From Rhodococcus tukisamuensis NBRC 100609 (GTDB lineage Bacteria > Actinomycetota > Actinomycetes > Mycobacteriales > Mycobacteriaceae), in contig NZ_BCXG01000007.1 in the NCBI RefSeq assembly GCF_001894985.1, forward strand, positions 1 to 64,000: a stretch of DNA of 64,000 bases. The letters run 5' to 3'. The notes under the pieces were generated by a model. The model ran no database searches. It worked only from the letters and a program-made list of their open reading frames with translations, and had not been told where the DNA came from. The position numbers and the translations under genes were made by a program. Shown here piece after piece: positions 58,177 to 64,000 of this stretch; position 1 is the stretch's first letter; each line of letters starts with the position of its first letter.

Positions 58177-59247
58177 TCAGCGTATCTCCGCCTCGGTCTC
58201 CCCTCCTTCGGTTTCGCCGGGCCGGGACTTTCGCTCGCGTGGCTCGCCTGCCTGCACGCGCAGCGCGGCCTCGGCTGCGCGCGCCTCGTGGGCGTCGAGG
58301 CGGGCGCGTTCGAGCTCGTCCCTGAGCGTGTCGGACCGTTCGCGGGCGGCGGTCGCCGCGGCACGCTCGTGGTCGACGGACTTCTCGAGCCGCGCGATCA
58401 TCCCCGCCGCTGTGGTGGCGGCGTGTTCGGCCGCGGCACGCAGGTCGACGATGCGCTGCTCGGCCGCGGCGGTCACCTGCGTCAGGCGTTGCTCGGCCGC
58501 CGCGCCGGCCTGCTCGGCGCGTAGTTCGGAGGCTGCCGCGGACTGCTCGGCGGTCTCGGCCCGTCGCTCGGCCGCGTCCGCGCGGGCCTGCGCCTCGCGG
58601 AGCCGGCCGCGCAGTCCGTCGAGGTCCGATTCTGCGGCGGCCAGTCGGGTGTCGCGGCCGGCCTCGACGGCCGCGATCTGTTCGGTTACGGCTCGCAGCT
58701 GCCCGGTGTGCGTCTCCTCGAGGGCCCGGAGCTCGGCCTCGTGGTCCGCGGACAGTCGCTCGAGTTCGAGCCGGTGATCGGAGACCGCGGCGGCGAGTTC
58801 GGTGTCGACCGCGTCGACCGCGGCCTCGGCGTTGGCTCGGTCCTCGACCGCGGCCTCGTGGCGCGACCGCAGTTCCGCGAGATCCGCCTCGTACTTCGCC
58901 TTCGTCTGTGCGAGTTCGACGGTCGCGCGGTGCAGTGCCACGTCGAGCGTGTCCGGGTCGCTGAGCTTGTCGACGGCAGCGGTGATCTGCCGGGCGAACA
59001 CGTTGAACTGCTCGATCGAGGTGGTCGTGACGGTCCGGAGGTCCTCGAGTGTCCGTTCAAGAACCCCGACCGCCTCGCTCGGTGTGGCGGTCGGGAGCGC
59101 GTCGAGTTCTCCCTGCTGCTCGCGGGCCTTCCGGCGGGACCGGAAGGCCCGGACACGATCCGCGTCGCTGGCGTACTGGCGGGGCCGGCCCGGTCGCGCC
59201 TTCGGTTCCTCGGTGGCGCCGGCGTCCTTCGCGTCCTCGGTGTTCAC
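58177..59247 (-). CDS. Long coiled-coil protein with basic N-terminus (KfrA-like)
   Basis: A 356-residue protein. Residues 15-45 are basic and contain a P-G-R-P-R AT-hook-like motif followed by R-V-R-A-F-R-S-R-R-K-A-R-E-Q. Residues about 95-340 form an almost continuous Ala/Glu/Arg-rich coiled coil. This architecture resembles KfrA-type DNA-binding proteins on plasmids. The GTG at 59247 has AGGGGA upstream. A pair of 10-bp direct repeats lies 37-63 bp upstream and could be an autoregulatory site. Chromosome-associated or plasmid-derived function is inferred only from architecture. Confidence 0.7.
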   Translation of the reverse strand: MNTEDAKDAGATEEPKARPGRPRQYASDADRVRAFRSRRKAREQQGELDALPTATPSEAVGVLERTLEDLRTVTTTSIEQFNVFARQITAAVDKLSDPDTLDVALHRATVELAQTKAKYEADLAELRSRHEAAVEDRANAEAAVDAVDTELAAAVSDHRLELERLSADHEAELRALEETHTGQLRAVTEQIAAVEAGRDTRLAAAESDLDGLRGRLREAQARADAAERRAETAEQSAAASELRAEQAGAAAEQRLTQVTAAAEQRIVDLRAAAEHAATTAAGMIARLEKSVDHERAAATAARERSDTLRDELERARLDAHEARAAEAALRVQAGEPRERKSRPGETEGGETEAEIR

Positions 59248-59283
59248 GTGCAGTCCCCTGTTTCTCGCTGGATTGCCTATTTA

Positions 59284-59310
59284 GTTACGTTACGTGTCAT
59301 GTTACGTTAC
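59284..59310. promoter_or_regulatory. Repeat operator upstream of coiled-coil gene
   Basis: GTTACGTTAC at 59284-59293 and again at 59301-59310 (period 17 bp), in an AT-richer stretch just upstream of the coiled-coil gene start. Confidence 0.5.
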
Positions 59311-59754
59311 ATCCGCCGTAATGAAACGATGATTCTTGATCGTCATAATCCCCACTTATCGTGAGTTACTGTCCTGGCACTCGGATCCGGCGCCATCGAC
59401 CCGATCGCCCGCACCCGGACCCGTCACCGCCCCCGGCAAAAACTGTGCACCTGCCGACTGCCCCATCGACAGGAGTCGGGCCCGCCGTAGCTTGCTCACC
59501 GATTCTCGGAACCGAGCCACACGGTGACTGGGTGATACGGATCCGCCGTCAGACGCGCCGGCCGAACCTGGAACCGGATCAGATCCCCGGCGCCCCGATC
59601 AGCGCTGCGACTCCGTTGTCGGCACTCCCTCGGCACGGACCTCTTTGCTCATTCGATACCGACGCGGCGCCTGTCGATCCGAGATGTCGGTGGCCGACAA
59701 GGAATCCCGGCATCCCGCTGCACACGACCGATCCACTCGCCTACCGTGGCTGTC
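59311..59754. other. Intergenic region without a gene
   Basis: 444 bp between divergent genes. Open frames on both strands look like shadows (Pro/Arg-rich, no ribosome binding site). The start of this stretch is AT-rich and may carry the promoter of the coiled-coil gene. Confidence 0.5.
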
Positions 59755-60318
59755 ATGCGGGGTAGGAGCAGATACGTCACTGTGACGGCAGTACTCGCGA
59801 CCATGTCAGCGGCGGTCGCCGGATGCGGGGTGCCTCAACAGCCGGAAGACCCACGGCCGCCCACGCCGACTGCCGGCCTTTCGAGCGGAGCATGGCTCGA
59901 GGTCACCGGTGCCTGGCCCGAGAGGGTCACCCTTCCGCTCGAAGCGAGCCCCGAATGCATCCGCCGCGGCGGCCCTCACACCGGCGCGGCGCGCAGTTTC
60001 ACAGCGAAGACCAGCGATTTCGCGGAGTACGACGCCGGCGGCGAAAACTCCGGACGAGATTTCGACGTCCAAGTCCATGTCCCCGACGTCTCCTCGTACC
60101 CCGACGAGTCGCCGTCCGTGACCATCGTCTTCTCGGACAAGCAGGGCCGCCACTTCCGCATGGGTGCGGAGGATGGCCAGGGTGCGACGATCACCGCGAA
60201 CGACCACGACCCCGCGGTGACGTTCGAGGTGACCGGCGACGCGACCAGCATCGATGCCGACCCGGTCCTGATACGCGCCGCCGGTCAGATCCGCTGTGAG
60301 TCGTTCGTCGACAAGTAG
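59755..60318 (+). CDS. Putative lipoprotein
   Basis: A 187-residue protein with a lipoprotein signal (M-R-G-R-S-R-Y, hydrophobic core, lipobox S-A-A-V-A-G-C with Cys at about 24) followed by a Pro/Thr-rich linker. The mature domain is beta-rich: W-L-E-V-T-G, F-D-V-Q-V-H-V-P, S-V-T-I-V-F-S-D, F-E-V-T-G. Two further cysteines are present. A truncated relative lies at 62718-63028. Family and role unknown. ATG 59755 is chosen over GTG 59746. Confidence 0.75.
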   Translation: MRGRSRYVTVTAVLATMSAAVAGCGVPQQPEDPRPPTPTAGLSSGAWLEVTGAWPERVTLPLEASPECIRRGGPHTGAARSFTAKTSDFAEYDAGGENSGRDFDVQVHVPDVSSYPDESPSVTIVFSDKQGRHFRMGAEDGQGATITANDHDPAVTFEVTGDATSIDADPVLIRAAGQIRCESFVDK

Positions 60319-60916
60319 TGAAGTCCGCCGCCGACCGATGCGTTGGTGTGCCCGACCTGTAGGCACCAGACGACGGCAGTCAGGTCTTGTGCGATCAGTC
60401 ACAGGACCGATTCAGTGAGTTGTGAATGCCGCTGACGTGGAAATCTGAGACGAACGCCTGGGACAACAACGCGAACGAGACTGAAATCGCGCGACATTTT
60501 GAGACGAACCAGGGTTTGCAAGCCCTTCCCTTGTGATTCGCGGCGTTAGGTGGCGGTGTTCTCGCCTCGTTCCTTGGCGTTCGGCGTGGGTCATGACCGC
60601 CGACAGCTCTTCACGATCCGCCGTGCACGCGGGTCCTGTAGGAAGATCGCTATTCCGGACGGATGGTTTGTTGTCAGCTTCCTACAAGAGCTTCAGTCGG
60701 CGGGTCGAGACGGTTCCGCCCGTCGTCCGCTTCTCCTATCCTTATTGGGTATCCATGTCCCGATGGCAGGCCGGGTGTTTGTCCGCGCAGACAAGTTTGG
60801 TGTTCACCGAGAGCCCGTACGTCTTCCTCGTCACTGCGAACCCGTCGGCGCGGGTTGCGGTAGGTGTAACAGGCGGTGATGGCGGGTCTCGTCGTATCGA
60901 TACGAAGGGGACGGCG
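60319..60916. other. Intergenic region containing inverted repeat arm A
   Basis: 598 bp without a supported gene. Its main content is repeat arm A (about 60534-60627), partner of 62377-62467. The open frame running into the methanethiol oxidase gene has no resemblance to that family and is non-coding. Confidence 0.6.
60534..60627 (+). repeat. Inverted repeat arm A flanking methanethiol oxidase gene
   Basis: 60534-60582 matches the reverse complement of 62419-62467 in 45 of 49 positions, and 60614-60627 matches 62377-62390 exactly (CGATCCGCCGTGCA). The arms point inward around one gene. Confidence 0.75.
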
Positions 60917-62323
60917 ATGAGTCAGCCAACCATGGACCCGACCTTCTATCGCAGCGCAGCCGAGGCGGCCGCCGCTCCGCCCGAGACACTGGCCTATGTG
61001 GTCGCGTTCGATCGCGCGGCGGCGAAGCCCGATGCGCTGAGCGTGATCGACGTGGATCCCGGCTCGGAAACATACGGCCGGGTGGTGGGCTGGACCGAGG
61101 TACCCCACCGGGGCGGCGAGCTGCACCACTTCGGCTGGAACGCCTGTAGCAGCGCACTGAAACACGAGGGTCACCACATGGAAGGGTTGGCCCGCCGGTA
61201 CCTGATCGTGCCGGGTCTGCGCTCGTCCCACCTGTATGTGTTCGACACCCAGCCCGACCCACGTCAACCCACCCTGGTCAAGACCGTGGACAGCGCCGTG
61301 CTCGCAGCCCAGGCCGGATACTCCCGACCACACACGTTGCACTGCGGGCCGGACGGCGTCTTCATGACCTGCCTCGGCGGCGTGAATGGATCGGACGGGC
61401 CGGGCGGGATCGCACTGCTCGATCACGACACGTTCGACGTGCTCCGGCAATGGGAGACCGACCGGGGACCGCAATACCTCGCCTACGACGCGTGGTGGCA
61501 TCTCAACCAGAACACGCTGATCAGCAGCGAGTGGGGCACGCCTTCGATGATCGAGGACGGGCTGGTGCCGGAGCTGTTGCTGGCGAACAAGTACGGCCAC
61601 GCCATCCACTTCTGGGACCTCGCCACCGGCCGGCACCGGCAGCGGGTGGATCTCGGCGAGCAGTACCAGATGCCGCTCGAGCTGCGCCCGTCGCATGACC
61701 CGGATGCCACCTGGGGGTTCGTTGGTGTGGTTGTCTCGACCGAGGATCTGTCGGCCTCGGTGTGGCGTTGGCACCGTGACGGCGGCAGCTGGGCGGTGGA
61801 CAAGGTGATCACCGTCCCGGCCGAGCCGGCCGATCCGGACCTGCTGCCGCCGGCGCTGAAACCGTTCGGTGCGGTGCCACCGCTGGTCACCGACATCGAC
61901 CTGTCCGTCGACGACCGGTTCCTCTACGTCTCGTGCTGGGGCATCGGGGAGCTCAAGCAGTTCGACGTGCACGACCCTGCCAACCCGACGGAGACCGGGT
62001 CCATCCGGCTCGGCGGGATCGTCGGCCGCAACGCGCATCCGGCGGCACCGAACCGGCCGCTGTCCGGCGGCCCACAGATGGTCGAGATCAGCCGTGACGG
62101 TCGGCGGGTCTACCTCACAAACTCCCTCTACGGCGCCTGGGACGACCAGTTCTACCCGGACGGCGTCGGGGCCTGGATGGCTGCGATCCACACCGATCCT
62201 CGCGGAGGAATGACCGTCGACGAGACCTTCTTCCCCCACGACGAGGACTTCCGGGGTCTGCGGGTACACCAGGTTCGCCTCCAGGGCGGCGACGCGTCTT
62301 CCGATTCGTACTGCTACCGATAG
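60917..62323 (+). CDS. Methanethiol oxidase / selenium-binding protein (SBP56 family)
   Basis: A 468-residue protein matching the SBP56 family in length and motifs: P-D-A-L-S-V-I-D-V-D near residue 40, H-H-F-G-W-N-A-C-S-S, S-R-P-H-T-L-H-C-G-P-D-G, S-S-E-W-G-T-P, Y-G-H-A-I-H-F-W-D-L, and C-terminal H-Q-V-R-L-Q-G-G-D-A-S-S-D. Bacterial homologues oxidise methanethiol to formaldehyde, H2S and H2O2 with copper. Multiple conserved His/Cys are present. ATG 60917 follows AAGGGGA. The gene stands alone between inverted repeats of about 95 bp and between two lipoprotein paralogues. Confidence 0.92.
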   Translation: MSQPTMDPTFYRSAAEAAAAPPETLAYVVAFDRAAAKPDALSVIDVDPGSETYGRVVGWTEVPHRGGELHHFGWNACSSALKHEGHHMEGLARRYLIVPGLRSSHLYVFDTQPDPRQPTLVKTVDSAVLAAQAGYSRPHTLHCGPDGVFMTCLGGVNGSDGPGGIALLDHDTFDVLRQWETDRGPQYLAYDAWWHLNQNTLISSEWGTPSMIEDGLVPELLLANKYGHAIHFWDLATGRHRQRVDLGEQYQMPLELRPSHDPDATWGFVGVVVSTEDLSASVWRWHRDGGSWAVDKVITVPAEPADPDLLPPALKPFGAVPPLVTDIDLSVDDRFLYVSCWGIGELKQFDVHDPANPTETGSIRLGGIVGRNAHPAAPNRPLSGGPQMVEISRDGRRVYLTNSLYGAWDDQFYPDGVGAWMAAIHTDPRGGMTVDETFFPHDEDFRGLRVHQVRLQGGDASSDSYCYR

Positions 62324-62376
62324 CAGTCGGCGTTGGCCTGCGGCCCGCGCCGCGAGCCCCGGGGCTCGACTCCCCT

Positions 62377-62467
62377 TGCACGGCGGATCGGGGAGATCCG
62401 TCGAGTCATCCCCCTCTGGAACGCCAAGGAACCACGCGAGAACACCGCCACGTAACGCCGCGAGTCA
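62377..62467 (-). repeat. Inverted repeat arm B flanking methanethiol oxidase gene
   Basis: The partner of 60534-60627 in opposite orientation, 54 bp after the gene's stop. About 1.9 kb separates the outer ends. Confidence 0.75.
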
Positions 62468-62717
62468 CACCCTTCCCTCACGAAGTCATACCTTCGCCAT
62501 TCCCACGAGGACGACTCGTGCTCCAGTGTTCCTGGGGCTTGCCCCAATGGCGCGAGTACTGGACCACTCAATCATTCGTGTGGGCGGTGAGCGACGGTCC
62601 ATGCCATGTCGCGCGCGACCTGTTTGACGACCGTCATGCAGGACCCCTGAAGCACCCGAGCGCGTACGCTGACACTGCACCAGGGTCGGGTCAGATCCAA
62701 CGCGGGGAGCTCACGCC

Positions 62718-63028
62718 ATGCGCCGTGCAGCAGTTCATCTTTCGTTCGTCGCCCGGGCCGCGGCATCTACACGGTCGTAGTCTCCGTCAGAGACAAGGAC
62801 TCGCACGGTGACGACGAGGAGGGACCCGCCGTCGTGTCGGTGACCATCATGTTTGCCGATGAAACAGGCACTCTCGTCCAGATGTTCAACCCGGACAGCG
62901 ACAGCGTCGCGGTGCGGTCGAGCGACGACGGCCGAGTCGTCGACTTCTCGATGATCAACGCCGCCCCGGGCAACCGCGGCTCGGGTTCACCGACCACTGC
63001 CGTAGGAACCATCAGCTGCCCGCAATAG
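62718..63028 (+). pseudogene. Truncated, frameshifted lipoprotein paralogue
   Basis: ATG 62718 opens a signal-like stretch (M-R-R-A-A-V-H-L-S-F) that hits a stop at 62778. In another frame, from about 62760 to 63028, the sequence encodes I-Y-T-V-V-V-S-V-R-D, S-V-T-I-M-F-A-D-E-T-G and V-D-F-S-M-I, matching the C-terminal half of the intact lipoprotein at 59755. The N-terminal half is missing and the frame is broken. Confidence 0.6.
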
Positions 63029-63441
63029 ACCGAGGTCGAGGACGACAACGTCGTCTCGACAGCGCTGCGCAGCCGCGGAAGTTCCTCACCACCGCCGGCC
63101 ACCCTTGTCCGCGGCGGCTCGGCACTGCGTACCCCTGGCCCGCGCCGCACCACCAGTGGCAATGCCACCCACGGCGGTACTGCGCGCTACAGGAGTTGCA
63201 ATCGGTATGGGTCACCTGAATCCCTCACGGACGCAACCCACTCTGATCGACTCCACCACCGGCCGTCCCCTTTTGCGATCGTCAAGCAGGCACCAATCCG
63301 GCGCTCGAGGGTGGATCGACCCAAGGTCGAACCGGCGGTGAACTCATCGGGACGGTCAAACTGCGGCAGGCTTGTAACGCCGACCGCTGCGTGTCCTATA
63401 AACAGACTGTCCATTACCGAATGTTGGGGAGGCAATTCGAA
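63029..63441. other. Intergenic region without a gene
   Basis: 413 bp. Open frames on both strands are short, compositionally biased and lack recognisable motifs. It should contain the promoter of the next secreted protein. Confidence 0.45.
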
Positions 63442-63774
63442 ATGAACCGCAAGATGCTCGTCGCAGCGGGCGCACTGGCAGTCGGCAGCGGAACCGTCTT
63501 GGCGCCCGGCGCAGCGGCACAAGATGTCGGCCTACGCGAATACCCGTGCAGCGACCAGTTTCGGGTGCCGTGGGTCCTCGACGCATGGAACGGCACCAAC
63601 AAGGTAGCGTTCAGCCCCTTCGGAACCGACAACATCCACTGCGTCTCCTTCCACGGAATGACCGTTGCGTACCAGCTCGATCCGGAAGGAAAGAAGCACG
63701 CCCTCAACCCGCCGTCGGGGTTGATCGGCGCCTTTGCAGGTCAGCTCTACTTCTGGGATCCAGCAACGTACTGA
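63442..63774 (+). CDS. Small secreted protein, possibly prematurely stopped
   Basis: A 110-residue protein with a signal peptide (M-N-R-K-M-L-V-A-A-G-A-L-A, cleavage after GAAA) and a mature part of about 80 residues with two cysteines (Y-P-C-S, I-H-C-V) and aromatic strands (V-P-W-V-L-D-A-W, L-Y-F-W-D). ATG 63442 has GGGAGG 9 nt upstream; GTG 63391 is possible. After the TGA at 63772-63774 the same frame stays open for 45 more codons with protein-like composition, so the gene may carry a nonsense mutation. Family unknown. Confidence 0.65.
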   Translation: MNRKMLVAAGALAVGSGTVLAPGAAAQDVGLREYPCSDQFRVPWVLDAWNGTNKVAFSPFGTDNIHCVSFHGMTVAYQLDPEGKKHALNPPSGLIGAFAGQLYFWDPATY

Positions 63775-64000
63775 CCGGGCGAACGGGTCAGCGCGATCGC
63801 GGACGACGGAGTCGGGTTCACCGCGAACGGCGATGCGGGGCGCGGGTTTACGACCAACGGGTTGTCGGCCCCTCAGGTGAGGGAGGGCAATGACGACCGA
63901 GGTCGACGGTAGCCCGCCTCACAGACCCGGTGGAAGGCCTCTCGCCGCAAGCGGATCCGCCTTCCGTGCTTGCCGGGCGGCGCCGGTTCGGCGTCGCCCG
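63775..64000. other. Window end, possible 3' remainder of the preceding gene
   Basis: In frame with the preceding gene, codons 63775-63909 read as a plausible beta-rich tail up to a TAG at 63910. The last 90 bp hold nothing I can identify. Confidence 0.35.

Noticed and set aside
60533-60916. N-terminal extension of methanethiol oxidase by 128 residues
   Set aside because: It crosses the inverted repeat, has no family similarity, and ATG 60917 has a good ribosome binding site.
63187-63522. 111-residue minus-strand frame near the window end
   Set aside because: Overlaps the signal peptide of the plus-strand secreted gene, has no ribosome binding site and no family pattern.

Overview
This window comes from a high-GC Gram-positive chromosome, most likely a mycolic-acid-containing actinomycete of the Rhodococcus/Nocardia group. 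The evidence is an RbpA gene in synteny with lnt and fxsA as in mycobacteria, a protein colinear with the C-terminal third of the mycolate condensase Pks13, abundant GTG starts and 4-nt stop/start overlaps, and GC-rich third positions throughout. No rRNA, tRNA or CRISPR array was seen.

Layout. 1-2.0 kb: a SUKH/SMI1-type protein divergent from a MbcA/Xre-RES toxin-antitoxin pair. 2.2-6.2 kb (minus): an AraC regulator, two VOC proteins and a UvrA-like tandem ABC ATPase, which look like a small stress or self-resistance operon. 6.3-8.2 kb: a nickel/cobalt permease and a lipoprotein. 8.5-12.9 kb: a tightly coupled four-gene operon (chorismate mutase, PabAB-type aminodeoxychorismate synthase, prephenate-dehydrogenase-like enzyme, AurF/CmlI-type diiron N-oxygenase) that should make p-aminophenyl-C3 metabolites and oxidise the amine. 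12.9-18 kb: TetR/hydrolase pair, a secreted protein with two trypsin-like domains, and a flavin monooxygenase. 18.1-19.0 kb: remains of a transposase, a recombinase and a prolyl aminopeptidase.

19.0-21.0 kb: a stand-alone Pks13 C-terminal paralogue (linker, ACP, thioesterase; no KS or AT). 21.2-22.5 kb: two decayed genes. 22.6-49.5 kb (minus): one giant 8969-residue NRPS with seven modules, starter C domain, two E domains and a terminal TE. The adenylation pockets read X-Ser-(D)X-X-(D)Thr-X-X with X hydrophobic, so an N-acylated linear or cyclic heptapeptide is the expected product. No MbtH, phosphopantetheinyl transferase, exporter or acyl-activating enzyme lies nearby.

49.9-54.7 kb is conserved core: zinc-ribbon protein, rbpA with a SigR/SigH-type promoter, then lnt, an amidohydrolase and fxsA on the other strand as a coupled operon. 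54.9-64 kb is accessory: secreted proteins including three tandem paralogues with duplicated leaders, an orphan NarL-type response regulator, a coiled-coil putative DNA-binding protein with a repeat operator, two lipoprotein paralogues (one broken), a methanethiol oxidase between inverted repeats of about 95 bp, and a small secreted protein with a suspicious in-frame stop.

The most promising parts are the heptapeptide synthetase, the aminophenyl/N-oxygenase operon and the Pks13-derived ACP-TE protein. Whether they work together cannot be told from sequence alone.
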